DNA of 23,428 nt from the NCBI GenBank assembly GCA_027575805.1, contig JANBPU010000249.1, positions 1 to 23,428 on the forward strand, read 5' to 3'. Below are positions 8,346-18,225 of the stretch, piece after piece; position 1 is the first letter of the stretch; every line of letters starts with the position of its first letter. The notes under the pieces were generated by a model. It had not been told where the DNA came from. It saw only the letters and a program-made list of their open reading frames with translations, and made no database searches. This DNA is from Mycoemilia scoparia. Taxonomy: Eukaryota; Kickxellomycota; Kickxellomycetes; Kickxellales; Kickxellaceae. Made by a program: the position numbers and the translations under genes.

Positions 8346-9611
8346 TTATGCATATAGTTTTTGTGGTTTAGAAGAAGCTAATGATAGCGAACTTCTATTT
8401 CCTGCATTAACACGGGAAACAGAATCCTGAGAATCGTGTGATGACGTTGAGGTATTGAATCTTCTGATATTGTGTAACAGATGAGATTTTAGAGCAGGTG
8501 AAGGAATCGAAGAACCATTCGAGATCGTAGAGGATTTTAGAACAATATTTGATTCTTTGCTATTACTACGACTATGATTACGGCTGCTGCCTGTGCTGTT
8601 ATTTCCATTCAATCGGATCGAAGATCTAAATGAACTTGTAAAAGAGCTAGGCTTAGGAATCCTACTCTTTAAAAATCCAGCCTTAATAGCTGAAGATAAT
8701 TTTGTATGTTCCTTATGCGATGTTTTTGGCCGATCCTGAGCAGGTGCAATGTTAAATGTCTTTGAAATATTCGGGCTAGATTCAACGTCAATACTATTAC
8801 GGAGGATATTATTGGTAGTGGTGGTGGTAGTAGTAGTAGTAGGAGGAAGAGTAGGCGTAGCACTATTACTAATAGTACTAATATCATCTGTGCTTATTGA
8901 AGAGATGGAAGGGCTGCGACTATCAGTGGTTGTTCTAGTAAATGATTTCTTGCTGCTACTACCGCTATAGGTAGAAGATACTCTTCTGCTAGCAGAACCA
9001 ACAGTGGGCGTAGAAAGCGGCGAATCAAGAATATTAGACAAGACATCGTAGTTTGGATAGTTGTTCGAGGCCGATCCACAAGCAAAAGCAGCCTGATTGA
9101 CCAAAGGCATGGTAAACGATAAACGAGAAGATCTTGGCGAAGTTGTATTAGACAAACTTCCTCTATGCGAAATCTTCGCCGTTACAAAAGAATAGGCGCG
9201 GTTGCTACTACTACTATGGTTACGGGTATGCTTTCCACTTCCGTGACTGCTACCTGGCCTTCTACCAAGTTTAATAGAATTGTAGTTCTTTATCGGGCTA
9301 GCTGGCGATCCCGGACTTGTTACTGGGTTATTGGTGCTGCTACTTCTGACCTTTGAAAACATTCGAGGGAGTTGGTGATGCTGAAGTAGTGACATTGCTG
9401 TTGATGAATGGTGCCCGTCATTCTTAAGGCTTGGACTTGTTCCACTACCATTAATCTCGGCACCATCGGCTGCATTTGCTCGTGCTAACAGCTTCACGGT
9501 ATTGCAAAAGAAACAATCACAGTTGTCGTGACATGGGCATGAACACGGCTCAGTATCGTAGAGACAACAATAGTCTTCGTCTTCCCAACCGCGGCACTTT
9601 GAACACCCCAT
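8346..9611 (-). CDS. Ser-rich protein with MGC start and N-terminal cysteine cluster
   Basis: 421 residues, one exon, ATG at 9609-9611; I recognise no family. The N-terminus MGCSKC fits a dual-acylation signal (Gly2 myristoylation, Cys3 palmitoylation), suggesting membrane attachment (inference). Ten cysteines fall in the first 36 residues (C3, 6, 15, 16, 23, 25, 27, 31, 33, 36), with CSCPCHDNCDCFFC possibly a metal-binding knuckle. The rest is low-complexity and probably disordered: Ser/Thr/Asn-rich, a Thr run at 258-266, a PKA-like RRVS at 209-212, and several SP/TP sites. Two SxIP sequences (SRIP at 316-319 inside KSRIPKPSS, and SSIP at 367-370) resemble EB1-binding motifs. This is compatible with a signalling or scaffold protein at the cell periphery, but the sequence does not prove it. 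Upstream is an unusually long spacer that may be its regulatory leader. Confidence 0.7.
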   Translation of the reverse strand: MGCSKCRGWEDEDYCCLYDTEPCSCPCHDNCDCFFCNTVKLLARANAADGAEINGSGTSPSLKNDGHHSSTAMSLLQHHQLPRMFSKVRSSSTNNPVTSPGSPASPIKNYNSIKLGRRPGSSHGSGKHTRNHSSSSNRAYSFVTAKISHRGSLSNTTSPRSSRLSFTMPLVNQAAFACGSASNNYPNYDVLSNILDSPLSTPTVGSASRRVSSTYSGSSSKKSFTRTTTDSRSPSISSISTDDISTISNSATPTLPPTTTTTTTTTNNILRNSIDVESSPNISKTFNIAPAQDRPKTSHKEHTKLSSAIKAGFLKSRIPKPSSFTSSFRSSIRLNGNNSTGSSRNHSRSNSKESNIVLKSSTISNGSSIPSPALKSHLLHNIRRFNTSTSSHDSQDSVSRVNAGNRSSLSLASSKPQKLYA

Positions 9612-12100
9612 ATATATAATAATACTATCTTGGTAGTGTGGACTTTTTGATGATTATACTCTGATTGTATACACGGTAGGTCAGAGCGAGGGATGAATAA
9701 CAGGTTGGAGGCGATCTGTATAACGTTAATTACTCGAACAATAGCGGATATCGAAACCGAGAAGATTGGATATCAGGCAAAAATAATAAGGAAAAATAGA
9801 TGTCGAATATAGAGAGAGACAGAGAAGGGGAGAAAGGTTGAGTAAAATGAATTTGCAGGGGAAAAAAGGAAGAGAGTATATTCTTTACAATAACTTTTCA
9901 AAATGGCAATGTAGGGAAAGTGAGATGTGCCACTGTGTGTGAATGTATTGAAGACAGTGAGAGACTGAGAAATTGGAACCAAAGATGGGGAGGGAGAGAG
10001 AGATAGAAGCCAACGTTTTACAAGTAAATATGTATACCCAGAGAGAAGAGAGAGAGAGAGCTGAAGAAATAGAAGTCAAAGCAGTGAATGAGAAATTATC
10101 GAAGAGTAAATATCTATCTGTTAGCCACTCAGCCAGTGAACAAGCAGAGAGTCGGGGCTATGGATAAAAAGATTCAGTGAGTTCCCTCTGGAAATGCTCT
10201 TGGTTTACTTCAAAGGTTATATGAATAAAAAGAAGGCTTGCTAGCTTGCTAGCTAGCTTGCTTGTTAGCTTTAAGGTAACAATGCGGTTCCTTTTTTGGT
10301 TAGAATAAAGAGGATACACAGACAATCGTGAGGTTGAAATTTCAAAGAACGACAGACAGAGCGTGGCTCGTTGTTGGTTTTATTTTGTCTTTGTGTTCCC
10401 TTTTTGTTGTGTATGTCTTGTCCTGTGGTTACTTATGAACGATTTGAAAGCACAGCAACACAAATCGCAAAGTAGATTCCCGTTTTGTTTTTGGGTAACA
10501 ATGGAGAAGTAATGGTAACCGTAGTGGTTTATACACAATGAGTTCCTAAATTGGTTTAGCTTGCGTTTATATGTGTGTGTTTGTGTGCCTCAATGTTAAC
10601 GAGTGACGGGATGTCTTTGGTTTCTAATAACAGAGATAGCAAGGATCAGTCCAGAAATGTGGCAAGGTCGGCCAGTCAATCAGCTATCAGTCCGTCAGTC
10701 TGTTGGCCAACTGGTGTGTATAGAGTAATAACAAGAACCGTTGCTATGGTTCTTTGAGGCGTATTTCTTGGTAGACAAAAACACAAGCACGAGAGATTGG
10801 CAGTAGTTCAAATAGTAGTAGTGGCAGTAATAATTGTAGCTCTGTAGTCGCTGAGATGTACGTGTTAGATAGTTGCAGCTGCCCTTTGTGAAGGTCTCAG
10901 CCAACGATGATGTCTTGTTTCAAAACAATTAAAGAGGGTTGGGCAACTCAATAGCAATAATGGCAATAGAGGCACTTCTGCAGGTCTATGCGCAAAGGGA
11001 GTTCCACACCTTGCAATTGAAGCGAATATGGAATCAATTCGTTCTTGGTTATGCCAAAAAGGCTATATTAGAGTAGCGGAGTATGTATGGTACTTGCGGT
11101 TGGGGAGGCCGACGAGGTGGTAGTTGTTTGGTATCCTGCCTAATTTATGTCTAAACGCAGAATCGAAAGCGTGGCTTGCACAAAGAAGCAGAGGCTGAAT
11201 CAACGGTGTGGAGGGTGGTGGTGTGCAAGTTGTTTTTCGGAGCCGCGAGGTGGAAGTAGGAGTCAGAGCGAACAAGCGTTTGTAAGCGGCGCGATGACAA
11301 ACGTTTCCTTGAACCACGGGTTGTATAAGGAAGTGTTCTTGGTGGTTTGTGTGTATTGCAAAGGCAGAAGTCCAGATACTACTGCTTTTTTCTTGGCTTC
11401 AGAGAACTATTGGTCCCAACAATAGCTGTGCTAGTGGATATACTATTCTCGAAGTGATGATAAATGTATATCTTTGATACAATAGAGTGATGCACGAATG
11501 TCCTTTGGATTACTACTATGATACCAGCTTTTTGCGTAGAATAAAGGGCAAGTCTTCGCAAGGGTCAAATGTATGTGTTTTGTGCGATTTAAAAATAGAT
11601 ATATAGGGTCTTGGCGGCGAGGCTTTGGAATATGTTAAGAGCGTGAGAGATGTCAAAGTCCAAGGTCAACTTGGCTGTTTGTATGTATATAAATGTTTTG
11701 GCGTGATTTACAAAGGAAGTACTGGCAAATATATAATAAAAGGAAATAGCGGACAACTCCTTTCGACAAGAAGGTATTGATGATAAAAATAATGTCCAGA
11801 TGATCTAAATGCAGGGAGGTATATAGAGAATAAAAGAAAGGGCGGGGCGATGGCTTTTGAAGGTAAAGGGTGTGGGATGCTTATATAGTCTAATGTGTTA
11901 ACAGTGGTGGTAGCACCTGTAATAACTGAAAGTTGGAAAGCACAACTCCTTTAAGCAAATGCTGGTCGCCCAGTGGTGGCGATTACTGGGTGGGTGTGTG
12001 GCCAAGGCAGTCATTGAGGAAAGTATTGGGTGATGCACAAGTTTGCAATATATCGCATAGTTCAGGGTCTTGACTCAGTCTGTGCAACATCTTTCCTAAT
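9612..12100 (-). promoter_or_regulatory. Long composition-biased upstream region of the MGC gene
   Basis: About 2.5 kb without an intact gene. The + strand has clearly more G than C line after line (for example 11221-11280 and 11821-11880), so the strand sense to the MGC gene is C/pyrimidine-rich, with CT runs opposite GA runs at 9811-9830 and 10041-10061. GC content looks higher than in the AT-rich spacers elsewhere. This fits a long transcribed 5' leader or large promoter of the gene at 8346-9611, but transcription cannot be shown from sequence. ORFs inside are short and low-complexity. Confidence 0.35.
10236..10270 (+). repeat. GCTTGCTA simple-sequence repeat
   Basis: A 35-bp tract of interleaved GCTT/GCTA units (GCTTGCTAGCTTGCTAGC, then TAGCTTGCTTGTTAGCT). 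It contains overlapping GCTAGC palindromes. Confidence 0.8.
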
Positions 12101-12501
12101 ATTGTGGAGGTAGGGGAGAACGGGACTGTGCTGTGCTAGTTGTAAATTCCGGATGTCGACCTTTCCAAAGCCCCAGTACTAGGGCTCGCCTCCAGCGTTT
12201 GAGCAAAAGAGCTTCCGCTCGAATTGAGAGATGCTTCTCTTTCCCACTCTCGGGAACATATTCTACATTATAAGCGAGTTGCATTGATAGTGTACATCCC
12301 TATTAACTCTTAAGGTGATAATTCTTCTAAGGTTTGCTGTTGCTGCAGCACACAACAACCCATCCGGCCAGCATCCGCCCTTTGTTGCATGTTTATGGTT
12401 TATAGACAAGAATGGAATGATGGACTGTGGTATGACGGCTAGGGTCCCACACACATATTAAGGTTACACAAGACCATTCGCAACACTGTAGACTAACCCC
12501 A

Positions 12502-12618
12502 CATCTCAATGCAAATCACCAAGGATGGACCACATTTGTGAAACTGGAATGATCACTTTTCAAAGACCAGCCTCAAGTGATCTTTGCCACTGCTGACCAC
12601 TCTCCCCCATTTGAGATG
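12502..12618. repeat. Nested inverted repeats
   Basis: Outer arms CATCTCAA (12502-12509) and TTGAGATG (12611-12618) are perfect reverse complements. Within them GATCACTT (12551-12558) and AAGTGATC (12575-12582) are also perfect. They sit in the interval where strand composition changes, so a regulatory site or structured transcript is possible. Confidence 0.5.
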
Positions 12619-14942
12619 ACAGTGATGAGGGGAGATGCTGCTTAAAGCTGTAGCTGGGGAATGAACACTCAATATGTACGACTATTATTATTTACGTCTC
12701 CTTCTGAGTGGGGAAATTGATTGCCAGCAGATGCTGTGCCACTCTCTGCATATCCCTTCTCACTGTCTCTTACTCTGTAGCCCCTGCTGTTGCTGTTCTC
12801 CCCGACCTTCACTTTCACCCCCTTCATTTTGTAGCCACAGCGCACCTGCTCAAAGGATGTGCATGAGTCGGGATATTGTTTTTGTGACTTTGCGGCTCTG
12901 CAGACCAGACCACCACTACTGCTGGAACAGAGGAGGTGGTGATAGCGAGGGAGAGAGTAGTCATTATTTAATGTTTGTGCGTTTGGCAAGGGAAAAGATA
13001 AGAAGGCTGTGGGCGACTTTGGAAGACACCCATGGGCGTTTGTACATCTACATTTGTTTTTAACTCTACAGCAACAGCAACAAGTCATTCGAACTTTCTA
13101 TGGCCACAAGCACACTTTTCCGGTATCACTATCATCACTCTAACTACAAGCCACCATTTCTGTTAACACTACAACCATTATTGTCTTACAAGTATGTGTA
13201 TATGCTTTTTATCTCACTCTTACTCTGACTATCTTTCTTTCTTTAGTCTATCAAATGGAGCACACAATTTTCCGGTTCCCGTTGCAACTGTAGAGAGCCC
13301 TTTTACTACTTTTTACAAATGGAGAGGTGTATAATGGAAAACTCAATCTTTTAACCGAATTGCCAAAGCAGATATTATTCATTTGTACATGTGAGTGAAT
13401 GTTTGGGTGGAAGTGGACAACCAAGTCGAACTATCATTTATCTTTGCCAAGAGCACTCAGTACATTGTAAACTTAATTGCCGCTTGAATGCATTACTTCG
13501 GCTCAATCATCGTCGTCGTCAACAGTGTCTTCTCCATATTTTTAAACCCAACCAATTTTTTGGGTATAGCATAGTAGCAAATTATTGTTTATAATTGTAT
13601 TTTATTCCATGATTTTATATTTCTTCTTGGCACCATTGCATCATATCGTCACTCCTCATCTTTTTGTAAATATCGCTGGATTTCACAAAGCTTAGGCAAA
13701 AATGCCCCCCAGGATTTGCATATGAAATGTCAGGTAATTGGGCCAAAAGCTGATGGTCAATTTGTGCCTAACCGTATGTTTGATCAATATACAACATGGC
13801 GCTACCTAACAAAAACTCTGATAGTGCTCTTATATCTATTAATTATATCATTGAATTTAGTTTGCCACTGTCTCCCTCTCCTCTCGTGATTGATATTTCC
13901 CATCATCTCATTTAAAATGTGAGCCACTTCATCTCAACAATTGATAGTTTGACTATAACCTGTAGCAAAATGTCATTTATGAATAACAATCTATAATAAA
14001 TACTTCAGCTTGTGTGCTAAAAATGGGTAGCTGTTGTTGTCATTTTGCTTTTTGATGACCCTTCCAATGGTTACTTTAGATAATATATAAGCATAATAAA
14101 TTAAAAGCAAATAGTAATTTAGAAAAAGTAATAGAAGGTATATCAAACGGACTAAAAATGGTTAATTATCTTGAGGCATCAAAACATTTGGCAAGTTCTC
14201 CATCAAAAGGAAACAGACAAGCATGCTCATACATTCCCTGCAAGACAGTTCATAACCCATACACTTTGGTTGAAGCCTGACAGATTATTGGCTACTATCA
14301 AGAGCGTTATTCTGGTACACCTTCAAAGGAGATTCTGACATTTGGCAGGTTCTCCCCCTCAAAAAATTGTACCCAAGAAATCTCTCTAATATCAGCTTAA
14401 ATATTTGACTTATGGGTCAAGCTGTATCAAGATGCGCTCGTAAAATCTCACTTAATAAAATGATCGACCCAGGGCAAATCATTTATTAAATGTGAAAAGT
14501 CCAATTTAGATAAAATGTTTTGGTTGTCTGTAAATTCTCTGTTATATATGCATTAGTACAGTCTTGCTACTTAGTCTCGGACCTCAGCAATCTCCATCTG
14601 ATCTCTCTTTTCTCATGCATCAAGATGTTCATCTAATAATTATAACTGGTTTTTGAGCTTTGGTCATCTGTTTAGATGTGTCAATGACTTTATAAATCTA
14701 TAAATCTCACTTTATCTATCACTGTGGAGATGGTCACTATCTTTATTATTGTTATTTTTGTTGTTGGCTTTGCTAGGGTGATCAACATGAGGTTGACATA
14801 CGCTTATATGTGTCACAAGCAGACATTAGTAAATTTAATTTGAAGATGGTCGCTGTGTGTTAATGTGAGAAAATTATTGACTCTTGTTTATTTGCCATTA
14901 TTAATGAAGATCTGTAGCAGTAGTGATTCCAATAAAGGTATT

Positions 14943-14961
14943 TGATCATCATCATCATCAT
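14943..14961 (+). repeat. ATC trinucleotide repeat
   Basis: GATCATCATCATCATCATCT, about five to six ATC units in non-coding sequence. Confidence 0.8.
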
Positions 14962-15147
14962 CTTTACACAGTTTATATTTACTTGGGTATTTGATCTGAC
15001 ACATGCAGATTATTTCAATGCTTTGTACTATGGCGTGGTATGATATGTCATTTTGGCTAAGCCTTAGTGGCTATTAATTGCTTGTGAGTGTGTGCCATAC
15101 TCTAATAATAGCAATTTCACCGCGTCTATGTTTTTATCCTAATGCCA

Positions 15148-15171
15148 ATATATATATATATATATATATAT
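15148..15171 (+). repeat. AT dinucleotide repeat
   Basis: About twelve uninterrupted AT units in AT-rich spacer DNA. Confidence 0.85.
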
Positions 15172-15718
15172 TCACGTATAGATTTGGTGTTTATTAAGCA
15201 TGTAGTCTGGATGATCTTTAAATCTAATATAATAAAGCAAACACTGGCTTTGGCATACTCAAAATACATCATAAGCCACATTGGATAGTCATAATATGAT
15301 TCACAGCAACTAATGTACCAATTGTAGTATATGACAATTAATAATCAAAATAGCATGATTAGTAAGTTGAGATTGAGCAGCAATGTAATGTAATGTTGGG
15401 GAATAAACTTGTAGAGCCATGGAGCTGAGTTCGTGTAGATGCTAATATTTTTCAAATGGTTTTTTGTTTTTAAATGACAAGTGAAGTTAATAAGCAAGAT
15501 TATGTGTTCCATGTTTTCATGAATAGGGGGGGGAGAGAAGTCTCTGTTAGCAAGTAGCAGAAGTAGGCGCAGAAATGGATGCTACTATTCATGATTGATT
15601 AGCAGTGACAGTATCTGTGAGCATCTGACCCAAAAATCCATGGATTGGGAGATAATGACTATGTCAGAACACTTTAGGAAGGTTCTTCATGTCACTGGCT
15701 TTTGTTTTTAAGATTTCT

Positions 15719-15838
15719 ATATGGGTGATTATTTTTGAAGGGTGACCATTTGATAATAGACTGTGATCACACATTTGGCTGGGTTTGCCCCTATAATCGT
15801 TGGCCACCAAAAGTCACCCTTCAAAAACTATGATCCAT
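15719..15838 (-). mobile_element. MITE-like inverted-repeat element, copy 3
   Basis: About 120 bp, left end ATGGGTGATTATTTTTGAAG and right end CCCTTCAAAAACTATGATCC. Read on the minus strand its interior (CGATTATAGGGGCAA, then AGCCAAATG) aligns with copies 1 and 2, so it is inserted in the opposite orientation. It shares the CATATG junction with copy 4 directly to its right. Confidence 0.8.
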
Positions 15839-15956
15839 ATGGGCGATAATTTTTGAAGGGTGAAAGTTTACTAGTAAAATTGGACACCCATTTGGCTGTG
15901 ATTTCCCCTATAATCATGGTCCCCAAAATTCACCCTTCAAAAATTATGATCCATAT
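15837..15956 (-). mobile_element. MITE-like inverted-repeat element, copy 4
   Basis: About 120 bp, left end ATGGGCGATAATTTTTGAAG, right end CCCTTCAAAAATTATGATCC. On the minus strand the interior reads ATGATTATAGGGGAAATCAC, then AGCCAAATGGGTGTCC and ATTTTACTAGTAAAC, close to copies 1 and 2. Head-to-tail tandem with copy 3; the pair ends about 300 nt before the HisRS start codon. Confidence 0.82.
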
Positions 15957-16253
15957 GGTCTATTTCGGTAGTAGAGATCAAAAGCAAAACATTTATAAAG
16001 CATCCTCATTCAAATAACAACAAAAATAATTTGATCATGACTCTAATTCTGGATTGAATTAACAACAGGTATCTGTACTGTGAATGTCAAAAAAGTATTG
16101 AGTCAACAAAATCAAAGATACTCGCATTGATGACCAAGAAAAATGCAAGGCAAATTGAATATGACAGTTGTGCAAAGGTCTACTAAACTTTTAGTTTGAA
16201 TAGTCTTAATTCAAGACAAACTTGTAAAAAATCGCATATTATATTCACACAAA

Positions 16254-17978
16254 ATGTCTGCCGAAGAAGCATCAAAAGTCACCGTCGACGCTGCCGTTAA
16301 TGCTAAGCCTGAACAAAAGCAACAACGAGAGGTACAGGGCAAACCAAATAAGCCCAAGTCTTCAAAAAAGGCTACTAAGGCCATTGAATTAAAGACTCCA
16401 AAGGTAAATTCATCAATAAAATAAATGTACAATACTAGCTCATTTCATCTATAATGAATTTTAGCCACATTTGTACTCCTTTTAACTAATGTTACGATTA
16501 ATGAATTTATTCAGGGTACCAAAGATTATGCTGATCGGGAAATGGCAATTCGCGAGCAAATATTCTCAACAATCACACAAGTATTCAAGAAGCACGGAGC
16601 CGTGGCGCTTGACACCCCAGTATTTGAACTCAAAGACATCTTGACTGGCAAATACGGTGAAGACTCCAAACTAATTTATGATCTCAAGGATCAAGGTGGA
16701 GAAGAATGTTCGCTTCGTTATGACTTGACAGTTCCATTTGCTCGGTACTTGGCCATGAACGGGGTTAGCAAAATGAAGCGCTACCATATCGCCAAGGTAT
16801 ACCGTAGAGATCAACCCGCAATGACCAAGGGCCGTATGCGTGAATTTTACCAGTGCGATTATGATATTGCTGGGACATATGAGCGTATGATCCCTGATAC
16901 TGAGATAGTTGTGACTGTTGTTGATGCCCTTCAAAGACTTAATCTTGGTACTGGGTTTATTGTCAAGATCAATCACCGCAAGATTTTGGATGGCATGTTT
17001 GCTGTTTGTGGAGTTCCCGAAGACAAGATTCGTACCATTTCGTCGGCAGTTGATAAGCTTGATAAGTTGCCATGGGCCGATGTCTTTGTTGAAATGACCC
17101 AAGAGAAGGGTCTTGATCCTGAAGTTGCTAACAGGATTGGGGAATACGTTAAAGATAAGGGTGGCGTCGAGTTGGTTCAGAAACTTTTGCAACATCCCGA
17201 ATTGTCAAAGAATGTCAAGGCTAAGGAGGGTCTTGAAGACTTGGCCTTGTTCTTTGAATATGCCGAATATATGGGTCTTGACAAGAACCTTGTTTCATTT
17301 GATATGAGCTTGGCTCGTGGTTTGGATTACTACACTGGTATTATCTACGAGGTGGTACTTGTTGAAGAAAGTGTTAAGCCAATTAAGGTTGCACAGGCTA
17401 CTGCACAGTTGTCTATTTCGAAACCCGATGGCGATGCTGGTAAAAAAAAGGGAAGTAGCGATGTTGTTGATGAAAGCCAAGTCCGTGTCGGATCAATTGC
17501 TGCCGGTGGGCGTTATGATGAACTGGTTGGTATGTTTGCTGCTGCCGTTAGAGGCAAGAAGCCCAATGCTAAGCAAATGGTGCCCTGCGTTGGTGTATCC
17601 ATTGGTGTAGAGCGTATTTTCTCTATCCTCATGGCCAAGGCCAAGAAGGAAAATGATGTCCGTAGCAGCCCAGTTCAGGTCTTTATTATGAGTGTCCGTG
17701 AGGGCATGCTTAAGGAGCGTATGGAGATCGCCAAGCGCTTGTGGGACGCTGGTATTCCATCAGAGTTTATGTACAAGACAAAGCCACGCTTGGATCGTCA
17801 ATACGAGGCATGCGATAAGGACCAAATTCCTTGGGGTATCATGATCGGTAAGGACGAGTGGGATCGTGGATGTGTTAAGGTCAAGAACATGATCCAGAAA
17901 GATGAACAATTCCCCATGGGGCAGGACATTCCTCTTGATGGCCTTGTAGCTGATTTGAAGGCTCGTATTGGGCTTTAA
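16254..17978 (+). CDS. HTS1: Histidyl-tRNA synthetase
   Basis: Two exons, 16254-16403 and 16515-17978, encode 537 residues; the 111-nt intron runs GTAAAT..TTCAG with a CTAAT branch candidate. The enzyme is a class II synthetase charging tRNA-His for translation. Exon 1 supplies a Lys-rich leader of about 50 residues ending ELKTPK, joined to GTKDY at the start of the catalytic core. Motif 2 is at 145-170 ([17 protein letters not shown]), the histidine-specific RGLDYYTG at 318-325, and motif 3 at 407-422 ([12 protein letters not shown]). The C-terminal anticodon-binding domain starts at about 437. An insertion with KKKGSS between RGLDYYTG and AAGGRYDEL is like that of fungal enzymes. The start is fixed by an in-frame TGA at 16197-16199 with no ATG between. 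Yeast makes cytosolic and mitochondrial forms from one gene by alternative starts; no second ATG-initiated form is visible here. Confidence 0.98.
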
Positions 17979-18064
17979 GGCTTAACTTTTCTTTGATTTC
18001 CTTGTTTAAAAATAAAAGTGTAAAACGTTACCTTTAATAGCCTGATGCGGGGTTATAGAATTTG

Positions 18065-18148
18065 TGGGAATAATTTTTGAAGATCAACCCATAACAACCT
18101 CCAATTACCGACTTTTATTTACATAAATTTTTCAAAAAGTTCCAAAGA
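18065..18148 (+). mobile_element. Degenerate remnant of the MITE-like element
   Basis: TGGGAATAATTTTTGAAG at 18065-18082 matches the element's left end apart from one missing C. The right side (ATTTTTCAAAAAGTTCC near 18127-18143) is only weakly similar and the interior is not recognisable. It lies 87 nt after the HisRS stop. Confidence 0.45.
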
Positions 18149-18225
18149 TATGCTTTCATTCAATATATCTTAAAATATCACATCCTGTATAAGAAGGAGC
18201 ATATATAAAGCATAGAAAACATAGA

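Larger units (their letters stand above)
12101..15718. other. Gene-poor region with possible decayed coding stretches
   Basis: 3.6 kb without an intact recognisable gene. From about 12.2 to 13.3 kb the + strand is mostly C/pyrimidine-rich, opposite to the bias on the left; from about 13.4 kb the sequence is AT-rich. Two stretches look coding-like but are broken: minus strand 13615-13933 and plus strand 14080-14400 (described under findings). Short conceptual exons after TAG (for example from 14775, + strand) were also seen but cannot be joined into a gene. An 8-base G run lies near 15525-15532. Confidence 0.4.

Noticed and set aside
11960..11991. CCCAGT/ACTGGG hairpin in the gene desert
   Set aside because: Six-base arms with a 10-base loop are expected by chance, and no regulatory context was found.
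12120..12290. Possible tRNA-Ser on the minus strand
   Set aside because: GGTCGACATCC is only a weak B box, and neither acceptor stem nor anticodon arm can be formed.
12669..13088. Overlapping ORFs of 129-139 codons on both strands with Cys runs
   Set aside because: The Cys runs come from TGTTGCTGTTG-type low-complexity DNA; codon use and composition are unlike the real genes and no motif is recognisable.
5185..13706. Shared 15-mer TTAGGCAAAAANGCC at 5185-5199 and 13692-13706
   Set aside because: The flanks are unrelated and two copies of a short AT-rich word in 23 kb may be chance; no element boundary was seen.
16211..16432. Antisense ORF over HisRS exon 1
   Set aside because: It is a shadow of the Lys/Ala-rich exon and intron; HisRS is certain on the other strand.
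16671..17195. 174-codon antisense ORF inside HisRS
   Set aside because: Reverse-strand shadow of a conserved coding region, without an independent family match.
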